DNA of 13,061 bases. It comes from an uncultured Selenomonas sp. Lineage in GTDB: Bacteria; Bacillota; Negativicutes; Selenomonadales; Selenomonadaceae. Location of the stretch: positions 1 through 13,061 of the forward strand of contig CALIBA010000044.1 of NCBI GenBank assembly GCA_938045435.1, given 5' to 3'. Both the position numbers and the translations under genes were made by a program. Below are positions 1-7,361 of this stretch, piece by piece; positions within the stretch are counted from its first letter, which is position 1; each line of letters begins with the position of its first letter. The notes beneath the pieces are model-generated. The model had not been told where the DNA came from, did not search any database, and saw only the letters and a program-made list of their open reading frames with translations.

Positions 1-1
1 T

Positions 2-2677
2 GATTTCGCAGCCGCACGAAATACAGCGTTGGGTTTCGCTCATGGAGACTGGATTGTCTTTATCGACACAGATGAATATTTTTCGCAGGATACAGCAGAT
101 CATCTGCGTACGCTGATCAGTGAGGCAGATGCGGATGGTACGCAGATCATTCTTGTCCCATGGCATAACATCGATGAAGACACGGGCGAGACCCTGCTTG
201 ATACCTTTGCACCGCGGATCTTTAAAGTGCGGGAGGGGCGCCGCTACGTGGGGCGGATTCATGAGGAACTGCGTGACGGCGATGGTGCTGTCACCGATGT
301 GAAGCAGCTGGAGCCCGCACAACTGACCCTCGTTCATACAGGATACTCTTCATCGCTTACCCACGCGAAGGGGGAGCGGAATCTGCGTCTCCTTTTAGCG
401 GAACTCAATACAGCGGATAACCCTGCATATTATTATCGCTATCTTGCAGAAACCTATGATCATCTCGGCAATGCGGCGATGGCAGAATACTATGCGCTGC
501 TTGACATTGAGGGAGGACGGCGTTCTGTGATCTACGCCAGCCGTTCTTACCGCATTCTGCTTCGTCTTTATGGAAAAAGCCCGCATCTGAGGGAGCGGTA
601 TCTTTCCATTGCAGAGCGTGCTGTTGCAGATTTTCCGGAACTGCCCGAACTGCATGCAGAATATGCAGAGGCGCTTGCGGCACTGCATCGCTATCCGGAG
701 GCCGTTCAGGCGGCTGAATCTGCACTTTCTCTCTCGCCGGATCATAGTGGTACAGAACCAACAGTTTTTACGGATGAGATGAGAGGCCAGCTGGGACGGC
801 GGCGGCAGATCTGGCAGCATATCATCGCGCAGGAACAGCAGGTAAAAATATCAGCGTGTGTTTTTGTGCGCGATGATATGCAGGATATGAGAACGTGGCT
901 CGAAAATGCGGCTGTTTATGCGGATGAACGGATCGTCATCGATACGGGATCGACCGATGGGACGCGTGCGCTCGCGGCAGAAGCCGGCGCAACAGTCTAT
1001 GACATCCCGTGGCAGGATGATTTTGCGGCGGCGCGCAATGAAACGCTCGTGAGGGCAACGGGTACATGGGCGGTTCTCCTGGATGCGGACGAGAGTTTTT
1101 TTGACCCTGCAGAAGTACGCTCTTACCTTGCTATGGCAGATGTCATTCTCCCACAGGTGGATGCGATTCTGCTGCCCATTGTGCATGTGGATGAGGATGA
1201 CGGCGGGCAAGAGATCGCTCGTGCACCGCATGTGCGCCTGCTGCGTATGGGACGGGGACTTTACTATGAGGGACGTGTGCATGAGGTACTGAAAAAAAGA
1301 GATGGCGAGCCCATTCTCTATCATGAGAGGGCGGCTCTATCCATCCGGCATGTGGGCTATTCATCAGGGCGTATTCGTGAGAAACATTTGAGAAATCTTG
1401 CGCTTCTTCAGGAGGAGATCGCGCACTGTGGGATGCGCCCAGGAGATGCCCGCTATCTTGCGGATATATTCTTTGGCCTCGGAAAATATGCTTCGGCATT
1501 TGCTTATGCCCATGCTGCTCTGGAGGAAAAGGTACAGGCACGAGGCGCACAAAGTCATCTCTATCATCTCTTGCTGAGCTGTATGGCGCAGGAGGAGTGT
1601 ACAGCAGCAGAGCAAATCTCTGCTGCACGCAGGGCATGTGAGGCGTTTCCGCTGCTTCCAGACTTTCACGGGCGGTTGGGGCTTTTGTGTGCTGCGGGAG
1701 GAGAGCGTGCGGAGGCGATGCACGAACTCACGCGTGCAAAAGAGCTGGAGGCACTTCCAGAGGATGAGAGTGGGGAAGCATCTTCGTTTGCGCAGTATGC
1801 GGGTGCAGTCGCTGCGGCACGTGCGCGTCTCTTGATGGAAATGGGGGATTTTGCGGCGGCAGAGCAGGAAGTCTTCTATGCCTTGCAGCGCGGCGGTGCA
1901 CAGGAGGATGCGCTGGATGTCTATGTTGAGCTGCATCGGGCAGAGCCGCCTTCGGTGCTGCTTTCCGCACTGCGTCAGCGCATTGGAACCGATGCGGCGG
2001 CACTTCAATATCTGTACCGTTTTGCAGACAGCTATGGTTGGCTCGCGCTTGCGGATGAAGCAGCGAAGACATTCGCACGTGAAACGGGAAAGGAGCTTCC
2101 CATTCCATCCATTTACATGGATATGAAGACGCTTGCGCCCACAGAATTTGGGGAGCGGCTTGTTGGGGAACTGGCAGGTTTTGTGCGTGAGATCCCGGAG
2201 ATATTGCTTCGTTTGGAACGCGATGCGAGAGCGGAGAGCCAGATGCTCTATCATCGCCTGCGCGCACTCCTGCCGGGCGCAATGCAGGAGTTTTGGCGTC
2301 ATTATGATGAGCCGGATATTGTTTCGTTGCCGGATCATATGGATGGCTACAATCTCGTCATTGATGCCTTTGTACAATACGCAGATATGGGGCAAATGGA
2401 GCGAATGATGGAATGCGCCTGTGCCTATGACGCAAAGCAGCTGATTGTGCTGTCTGACCGGTGTGCGGCGGCGGCACAGTGGCAAAAGGCACTCGATGCA
2501 CGGGAACGCTATGGCGTGCTTTGTGAGGACGCATGCGATGCGGACTACTGGTATGAGATAGGACGTTTTTATGCCTATTTGGGAAATAAGGGAGCCGCAC
2601 AGGAGAGCCTTGCGCAGGCACTTCGGATGGCAGCTGACCATCGTAAGGCAAGGGAACTGAGGGATGTGCTTTCATGA
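2..2677 (+). CDS. Tandem GT2-TPR glycosyltransferase, two GT2 modules (5'-truncated)
   Basis: Partial: the reading frame is open from base 2 and begins inside a GT2 domain (DFAAARN), so the true start lies upstream; a TTG at 29 is internal. There are 891 visible residues. Module 1 shows the metal-binding DTD at residues 22-24, GRIHEE around H87 and HTGYSS around H112, then TPR-like helices to about residue 270. Module 2 restarts at residue 281 with VKISACV, the same sequence that opens genes 2 and 3, then IDTGSTDGT (D314), DDFAAARN, LDADE (D361 and D363), GRVHE (H427), HVGYSS (H450) and a long helical, Ala/Leu-rich TPR-like tail. The fold is GT-A, family GT2, of the SunS/WaaE-like type that uses a nucleotide sugar. 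No signal peptide or membrane segment is visible in this part. The usual KNE after the first strand is RDD in module 2. Its last codon overlaps the next start as ATGA. Family call is firm; donor sugar and acceptor are unknown. Confidence 0.93.
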   Translation, partial: DFAAARNTALGFAHGDWIVFIDTDEYFSQDTADHLRTLISEADADGTQIILVPWHNIDEDTGETLLDTFAPRIFKVREGRRYVGRIHEELRDGDGAVTDVKQLEPAQLTLVHTGYSSSLTHAKGERNLRLLLAELNTADNPAYYYRYLAETYDHLGNAAMAEYYALLDIEGGRRSVIYASRSYRILLRLYGKSPHLRERYLSIAERAVADFPELPELHAEYAEALAALHRYPEAVQAAESALSLSPDHSGTEPTVFTDEMRGQLGRRRQIWQHIIAQEQQVKISACVFVRDDMQDMRTWLENAAVYADERIVIDTGSTDGTRALAAEAGATVYDIPWQDDFAAARNETLVRATGTWAVLLDADESFFDPAEVRSYLAMADVILPQVDAILLPIVHVDEDDGGQEIARAPHVRLLRMGRGLYYEGRVHEVLKKRDGEPILYHERAALSIRHVGYSSGRIREKHLRNLALLQEEIAHCGMRPGDARYLADIFFGLGKYASAFAYAHAALEEKVQARGAQSHLYHLLLSCMAQEECTAAEQISAARRACEAFPLLPDFHGRLGLLCAAGGERAEAMHELTRAKELEALPEDESGEASSFAQYAGAVAAARARLLMEMGDFAAAEQEVFYALQRGGAQEDALDVYVELHRAEPPSVLLSALRQRIGTDAAALQYLYRFADSYGWLALADEAAKTFARETGKELPIPSIYMDMKTLAPTEFGERLVGELAGFVREIPEILLRLERDARAESQMLYHRLRALLPGAMQEFWRHYDEPDIVSLPDHMDGYNLVIDAFVQYADMGQMERMMECACAYDAKQLIVLSDRCAAAAQWQKALDARERYGVLCEDACDADYWYEIGRFYAYLGNKGAAQESLAQALRMAADHRKARELRDVLS
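2659..2664 (+). promoter_or_regulatory. Ribosome binding site of the second GT2 gene
   Basis: GAGGGA lies nine bases before the ATG at 2674, inside the end of the preceding gene. It supports that ATG as the start and translational coupling through the four-base ATGA overlap. Confidence 0.65.
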
Positions 2678-4146
2678 AAATTTCTGCCTGTGTGATTGCA
2701 AAAAATGAGGCCGAAAATCTCCCACGTTGGCTGAAATCCGCCCAAGGGTTTGCCGATGAGATGATTGTCGTCGATACGGGATCAAGCGATGAGACAGCGG
2801 CGATTGCAGCAAAGGCCGGAGCGAAGGTCTATTCATTTCAGTGGATGGATGACTTCAGTGCTGCAAAGAATTTTGCACTCGATCAAGCAACAGGTGATTG
2901 GGTGGTCTTTACCGATGCAGACGAATACTTTACAGAGGAGAGTCTGCCGCGCCTGCGGCCTCTCATCGAAGAGTATGATGGTCAACAAGATCTTGCCGGT
3001 TTTATTGTTCAGCTCGTCAACATTGATATGGATACGGGCGTGCTTCTGGGGACGCAGGCAAAAGTACAGCGTATTTTTCGCCGTGTACCATGGATACGCT
3101 TTGTGGGGAACATTCATGAACATGTGGAGAATCTAAGTGGAGATCCGCGTCGGGAGATGATGCTCGCGCCTGGTCTTACCCTCTATCATACAGGATATTC
3201 ACCGCGCATTATGCAGAGTAAAGCAAAACGTAATCTGACGCTTATACTTGCACGGCGGGAAAAGGGCGAGGAGCATCCAACAGATATTTATCATTTAATG
3301 GATTGTTACTATTCTTTGACCGATTATCCTAAGGCTGCACAATATGCGCGCGAAATATTAGAACAAAAGCAACAGCCGTTTGGTGTGGAAGAGCGTCCCT
3401 ATGGCGTCTTATTGCAGTCTCTTATCGTGATGAAGGCGCCGGAGCAGGAGATTCAGGAAGTCTACATGGCGGCTAAAAAAGCATATCCTACAAAGGCACA
3501 ATTTCCTCTTGTCTATGGCGCTTATACATGGGATTTAGGATATCTAAATACGGCACGCGAAGCATACTTAGAGGGGATTTGTCTGCATGAGGAACATTAT
3601 TGCGAAGGTGATTTTTCGATCTTGCTCATGCCGATTGCTTATACATGTCTAGGCTATCTTTCTTTGCTGTCTGGGCAGCCGTCTGAGGCAATGGAGTATT
3701 TTATTCGCTCGTTGCGCCTAAATCCGCATCACGTACCGACTTTTGCTGCTTTGTGCCGCCTGTTTGAGCGGGTGGGAGCAGGCACAGCAGATTTCATTGA
3801 AGTGTTAAATCAGATATACGATCAGGATAAAGATGCAGAATTTTTGATGGGGACGCTTTTTCGTTCTCCCTATCCGCATGCCTGCCTTTACTATGAAAAC
3901 CGCAGTTCAAAAAAACTGTCCTATTTTCAGCGGCTTCTTCTGGCAGGTAATATCAATTTGGCAGCAGATCATCTGGTGCAAGAAATGGAACGGACGGCAG
4001 CCGCAGCCGTCATATATGGGGATTCATTTATGCCGGAAATACGGGAATCACTTGCCCTGCTTCTGCCGCATGCCTGGCGTACGCAGGAAAAGACGATATG
4101 TATGGCGCGCCTGCAAAGGCGGATGAGAAATTTATCAGACATGTAA
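2674..4146 (+). CDS. GT2-TPR glycosyltransferase, copy A of a tandem pair
   Basis: 490 residues. The N-terminal GT2 (GT-A) domain runs over about residues 1-175: MKISACVIAKNE, then VVDTGSSDET (D34), DDFSAAKNFALDQATGDW, the nucleotide-sugar/metal motif DADEYF (D81 and D83), GNIHEHVENL (H148) and HTGYSP (H172), followed by a basic KAKRNL stretch. The rest is helical with TPR-like units, for example about residues 205-237 and a cleaner one near 322-355 (AYTCLGYLSLLSGQPSEAM). This layout is that of SunS-type and GmaR-type polypeptide glycosyltransferases, where the C-terminal helices help choose the acceptor. The glycine usual in DTGSSDGT is Glu here (E40). Start ATG 2674 is supported by its ribosome binding site, the overlap with gene 1, and alignment with the next gene, which is exactly the same length. 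The protein is probably cytosolic. Flagellin or another surface protein as acceptor is an inference. Confidence 0.93.
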   Translation: MKISACVIAKNEAENLPRWLKSAQGFADEMIVVDTGSSDETAAIAAKAGAKVYSFQWMDDFSAAKNFALDQATGDWVVFTDADEYFTEESLPRLRPLIEEYDGQQDLAGFIVQLVNIDMDTGVLLGTQAKVQRIFRRVPWIRFVGNIHEHVENLSGDPRREMMLAPGLTLYHTGYSPRIMQSKAKRNLTLILARREKGEEHPTDIYHLMDCYYSLTDYPKAAQYAREILEQKQQPFGVEERPYGVLLQSLIVMKAPEQEIQEVYMAAKKAYPTKAQFPLVYGAYTWDLGYLNTAREAYLEGICLHEEHYCEGDFSILLMPIAYTCLGYLSLLSGQPSEAMEYFIRSLRLNPHHVPTFAALCRLFERVGAGTADFIEVLNQIYDQDKDAEFLMGTLFRSPYPHACLYYENRSSKKLSYFQRLLLAGNINLAADHLVQEMERTAAAAVIYGDSFMPEIRESLALLLPHAWRTQEKTICMARLQRRMRNLSDM

Positions 4147-4164
4147 TATGCTCTGAGATATAAA
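4136..4164 (+). promoter_or_regulatory. Possible internal sigma-70-type promoter
   Basis: CAGACA (4136-4141, four of six bases of TTGACA) and TATAAA (4159-4164, five of six bases of TATAAT) are separated by exactly 17 bases. They sit at the end of copy A and in the only real gap of the operon, about 45 bases before the start of copy B. Such matches arise by chance, so this is tentative; a 5'-end map would settle it. Confidence 0.3.
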
Positions 4165-4174
4165 AGATGTTGGC

Positions 4175-4190
4175 GTGCTGCCAGCAGCGC
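4175..4190 (+). other. Short hairpin just upstream of a ribosome binding site
   Basis: GTGCTG and CAGCGC pair over six positions (one is G-U in RNA) around a CCAG loop. The hairpin ends one base before the AGAGAGG ribosome binding site of gene 3. No T-run follows, so it is not a standard intrinsic terminator. It could affect translation or mRNA processing, or be a chance structure. Confidence 0.35.
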
Positions 4191-4197
4191 AGAGAGG
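4191..4197 (+). promoter_or_regulatory. Ribosome binding site that decides a GTG start
   Basis: AGAGAGG lies 11 bases before the GTG at 4209. The upstream in-frame ATG at 4167 has no comparable site, and using it would add 14 residues absent from the paralogue next door. The site therefore supports GTG 4209 as the start. Confidence 0.6.
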
Positions 4198-4208
4198 ATC
4201 GTATCTTG

Positions 4209-5681
4209 GTGAAAATTTCCGCCTGTGTGATTGTAAAGAATGAGGCTGAGAACCTTCCGCGTTGGCTGGCATCCGCGCAGGAATTTGCAGATGAAATGAT
4301 CGTTGTTGATACAGGATCGAGCGATGGAACAGCGGCGATTGCGGCGCAGGCCGGGGCGAAGGTTTATTCATTTCAGTGGATAGATGACTTTAGTGCTGCA
4401 AAGAATTTTGCTTTGGATCAGGCGACGGGCGATTGGATTGTATTTACGGATGCAGATGAATACTTTACAGAGGAGAGTATTCCCCGCGTGCGCTCCCTCA
4501 TTGCTGCGTATGACAAGCAGGAAAAAATCAATGGTTTTTTTGTCCATCTCATCAATATTGATATGGATACAGGCGCGTTGCTCGGGACCAGTGCAGAAGT
4601 TTTGCGCATTTTTCGGAATGCGCCGTGGCTGCGCTTTATTGGGAATATTCATGAACATGTGGAGAATCTCAAGCAGGATCCAGATAGTGAAATGATATTC
4701 GCGCCCAATCTAACCATTTATCATACCGGTTATTCACCGCGTATCATAAAGAAAAAGGCTGCACGGAATCTAGCGTTAATATGTGCGCGGCGTGCGGCGG
4801 GAGATATTCAAACGCTCGATGCATATCATCTCATGGATTGTTATTTCTCCTTGGAGGACTACCCAAAGACGGAACAATACGCTCGCGCGGCGATCTCTAA
4901 CCCACATCGTCCCACCGGTTCAGAGGAACGTCCCTATTTGATCCTGCTCAACACCCTGATCTTGATGGGGCGGGGGGCAGATGAGATCGAGGAGGTTTAT
5001 CGATCCGCACAGAAAGCCTTTCCCCAAAAAGCAGATTTTCCGATGATCTATGGATTGTACGCATGGGATCAACAGCATCTAAAATCAGCATATGAGGCTT
5101 ATGCTGAGGGAATTCGTCTAGATGAAGAGTATTATCGGGCAGGAGATTTTTCGGCGACACTTCTGCCCAATGCCTATGCGTGTCTCGGTGAGATCGCAGC
5201 ACTGCGCGGGGAAATGGAGGCGGCAGTGGATTTTTTCCTAAAATCTCTGCAGGGAAATAAGTATCAAAATACGGTGCTCTCAGCGTTTTTCCGTGTACTT
5301 TATCAGATGGGAGCGGATGATGCAGTGCTCATAGCATTTTTGAATGGGCTTTATCAGCGTGATTCCGATGCACCGTTTTTGACCGGGGTACTGATTGGCA
5401 GCGCTTTTCCACGCACCTGTCTCTACTATGAAAGGTACAGCGAAAAGAAGCTTCCACCCCGCCGCCGTGCGCTGCTTGCCGGTGATGTGCGTGCGGCGGC
5501 GGCTTCACTTGTTGAGGATATGGAGCGCAGTGCGGCACTCGCCATGGCGTATGGTGGTGCAGTTTCGCAGGAGATACAGGGGGCATTCGTGCTCCTCTTG
5601 CCGCAGTCTTGCCGAGGGAACAGGTCAGGGGACAGGCGCATGGAGCGCCGTGCCGCGCGTCTGGAAGAAGGGAAGGCCTAG
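4209..5681 (+). CDS. GT2-TPR glycosyltransferase, copy B of a tandem pair
   Basis: 490 residues from the GTG at 4209, exactly the length of the previous gene; a longer version from ATG 4167 is possible but less likely. GT2 motifs occur at the same residue numbers as in copy A: VVDTGSSDGT (D34), DDFSAAKNF, TDADEYF (D81 and D83), GNIHEHVENL (H148), HTGYSP (H172). A TPR-like helical region follows (YHLMDCYFSLEDYPKTEQYA; AYACLGEIAALRGEMEAAVDFF). Corresponding sites lie at a constant offset of 1535 bases from copy A, from start to stop. The first 90 residues differ at only about eight places, while the last 90 share roughly 40%. Copy B keeps the usual glycine in SSDGT. The C-terminus is very basic (Arg-rich). 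Its role is as for copy A: a soluble nucleotide-sugar-dependent transferase, probably on a protein, with the acceptor surface likely changed in the TPR half. Confidence 0.92.
   Translation: MKISACVIVKNEAENLPRWLASAQEFADEMIVVDTGSSDGTAAIAAQAGAKVYSFQWIDDFSAAKNFALDQATGDWIVFTDADEYFTEESIPRVRSLIAAYDKQEKINGFFVHLINIDMDTGALLGTSAEVLRIFRNAPWLRFIGNIHEHVENLKQDPDSEMIFAPNLTIYHTGYSPRIIKKKAARNLALICARRAAGDIQTLDAYHLMDCYFSLEDYPKTEQYARAAISNPHRPTGSEERPYLILLNTLILMGRGADEIEEVYRSAQKAFPQKADFPMIYGLYAWDQQHLKSAYEAYAEGIRLDEEYYRAGDFSATLLPNAYACLGEIAALRGEMEAAVDFFLKSLQGNKYQNTVLSAFFRVLYQMGADDAVLIAFLNGLYQRDSDAPFLTGVLIGSAFPRTCLYYERYSEKKLPPRRRALLAGDVRAAAASLVEDMERSAALAMAYGGAVSQEIQGAFVLLLPQSCRGNRSGDRRMERRAARLEEGKA
5668..5676 (+). promoter_or_regulatory. 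Ribosome binding site of the first GT41 gene
   Basis: AAGGGAAGG lies eight bases before ATG 5685, inside the end of the preceding gene, whose stop is only three bases before this start. It supports the start and translational coupling. Confidence 0.65.
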
Positions 5682-5684
5682 GGG

Positions 5685-7361
5685 ATGCAGCAGGGGAATA
5701 CGGATGTTGATGCACTTAGAGATCAGATCTATGAGGCACTGACGCGAGGGGATGAGGCAGCTGCTCGTTCGGACATTCAGCAGCTTCACACCGCATCGCC
5801 GGCGGAAGCGGCTGGCCTTTTGACGGCTGTTCATATCGAGGCAGGACGGGGAGAGGAAGCGCTTGCTGCATGGCAGGAGCGTGCGCGGTATCTGCCGCAT
5901 GATCCCTATACGATCTTTTTACGGGCGCGGATCCACTTGATGCAGGGAGAGCGGCTTCGTGCGCTCTCCCTGCTTCAGTCCCTTCTGGGGCAGTCGATGT
6001 CCTCTGCCGTTGCAGAAAAGGTATACAATCTCGCGGGACAGTGTGCACGCTTTCTCGGCTTTGCCGCAGAAGCGGTGATGTTTTATGAGCATGCACGCGA
6101 TGCAGCGCCGGATCTTATGCTGCGTGCACTCAATGCGAGCAACGTACTCTTTAATCGCCACTATCTTCCTACAACACTGGCGGAGGAGCGCGCGGCAGCC
6201 GAAGCATATGGCGCCCTCTTTGCGGACGTGCAGATGTTTTCCCATCAGCCGCACGATATGGGGCACACAAGACCGCTGCGCATCGGCTATCTCTCGCCGG
6301 ATGTGCGCGAACATGTTGTACTCTCCTTTTCCTACGCGCTCTTTACAGCGCTTCCACCGGAACGATTTTCTGTACATGTGTACGCGATGAACCGTGAGGA
6401 TGACTTTACGCAGAAAGTACGGCGTAAAGTATCTTCCTTTCGCAATCTGAGAGGATGTTCTGCCAAGGAGGCAGCAGAGGCGATCTACCAGGACGGCATT
6501 GATATTCTCGTGGATCTTGCAGGGCATACGGCGGGCGGGACGCTGCCCATCATGGCGTACCGACCTGCGCCGGTGCAGATCTCTGGGATTGGGTATTTCG
6601 CATCGACAGGGCTGCCGGCGGTGGATTACTTCATCGCTGATCCTGTTCTGGCAGAGGGAAACGCAGGCGCAGGCTTTACGGAGAAATTATTGGTTCTCCC
6701 GCATTCACATTTTTGCTATCAGCCGCTGCATACGCCGCCGCCCTTAGCGCATGCACCTGCTTCTGGCAGGGATATTGTTTTTGGAAGTCTCAATCATTTT
6801 GCAAAGGTAAATGATCTGGTGCTTTCTGTATGGGCTGAGATTCTGCGTCAGGTTCCGCGTGCAAAGCTGTTCTTAAAGACCGCGGTGTTTTCCTATGAGG
6901 ACAGCCGCAGGGAGGCGCTGCGTCGCATCCGCGCGGCGGGGATACCTGAGGAGCGCGTAGAGATAGAGGGTACGACACGGGATTATCTCGGCGTCTATTC
7001 CCGCATGGATATTGCCCTTGACACGTTTCCCTATCCAGGTGGGGGGACGACCTGTGATGCACTCTGCATGGGGGTACCTGTGATAACGCTTGCGGGAGAG
7101 AGTGTGGGCAGCCGTTTTGGTGCCTCTCTTTTGACGCAGATCGGCGCACATGGGCTGATTGCCCATTCGATCGAGGAGTATATCACATGTGCTGCTGCAC
7201 TGGCAGGAGATGCAGAGATGCTGGATGCCCTGCATGCGGGGCTGCGCATTATGCTGCAGCATTCCCCCGTGATGGATCCTGTGGGATATGGGCGGGGGGT
7301 CGGCGCGGCTTATGAACGCATCTGGCTGGATTATGTACGCAGTGCCAAAGAGGAGATTTGA
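5685..7361 (+). CDS. TPR-GT41 (OGT/SPINDLY-like) glycosyltransferase, type A
   Basis: 558 residues. About residues 1-195 are helical TPR-like repeats (for example EAAGLLTAVHIEAGRGEEAL, and AEKVYNLAGQCARFLGFAAE). The rest is a complete GT41 catalytic region of GT-B fold: LRIGYLSPDVREH from L198 with H210 at the place of human OGT His498; DGIDILVDLAGHTAGG; RPAPVQISGIGYFASTGLPAVDYF; FGSLNHFAK with K374 at the place of OGT Lys842, which contacts UDP; MDIALDTFPYPGGGTTC with the phosphate-binding glycines at 452-454; then GSRFGASLL. All the catalytic landmarks I can check are present, so it is probably an active transferase using a UDP-sugar. GT41 enzymes modify Ser/Thr (OGT) or Asn (HMW1C) of proteins in the cytosol; which applies here cannot be read from the sequence. 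It closely resembles gene 7 in the GIGYF, FAK and YPY motifs. Its stop shares one base with the next start. Confidence 0.94.
   Translation: MQQGNTDVDALRDQIYEALTRGDEAAARSDIQQLHTASPAEAAGLLTAVHIEAGRGEEALAAWQERARYLPHDPYTIFLRARIHLMQGERLRALSLLQSLLGQSMSSAVAEKVYNLAGQCARFLGFAAEAVMFYEHARDAAPDLMLRALNASNVLFNRHYLPTTLAEERAAAEAYGALFADVQMFSHQPHDMGHTRPLRIGYLSPDVREHVVLSFSYALFTALPPERFSVHVYAMNREDDFTQKVRRKVSSFRNLRGCSAKEAAEAIYQDGIDILVDLAGHTAGGTLPIMAYRPAPVQISGIGYFASTGLPAVDYFIADPVLAEGNAGAGFTEKLLVLPHSHFCYQPLHTPPPLAHAPASGRDIVFGSLNHFAKVNDLVLSVWAEILRQVPRAKLFLKTAVFSYEDSRREALRRIRAAGIPEERVEIEGTTRDYLGVYSRMDIALDTFPYPGGGTTCDALCMGVPVITLAGESVGSRFGASLLTQIGAHGLIAHSIEEYITCAAALAGDAEMLDALHAGLRIMLQHSPVMDPVGYGRGVGAAYERIWLDYVRSAKEEI
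7351..7355 (+). promoter_or_regulatory. Ribosome binding site of the second GT41 gene
   Basis: AGGAG, within AAAGAGGAGA, lies five bases before ATG 7361. It favours that ATG over the TTG directly before it (7358), and the TGATG stop-start overlap suggests reinitiation. Confidence 0.7.

Noticed and set aside
1364..2641. A 425-codon open frame on the - strand across gene 1
   Set aside because: It lies wholly opposite a well-supported GT2 module and TPR tail; its protein is Cys/Arg/His-rich with no recognisable domain, as expected for the antisense shadow of biased codons.
2830..2876. Mobile-element or recombination-site repeat shared with 4365-4411
   Set aside because: The identical blocks (17 and 20 bases) fall in the same codons of two paralogous genes and code for conserved GT2 motifs, so common descent explains them.
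4175..4190. Intrinsic terminator between genes 2 and 3
   Set aside because: The stem is short and no T-run follows; a ribosome binding site comes next.
4167..4208. ATG 4167 as the start of gene 3
   Set aside because: The extra 14 residues are absent from the 490-residue paralogue, and the AGAGAGG site and hairpin lie downstream of this ATG.
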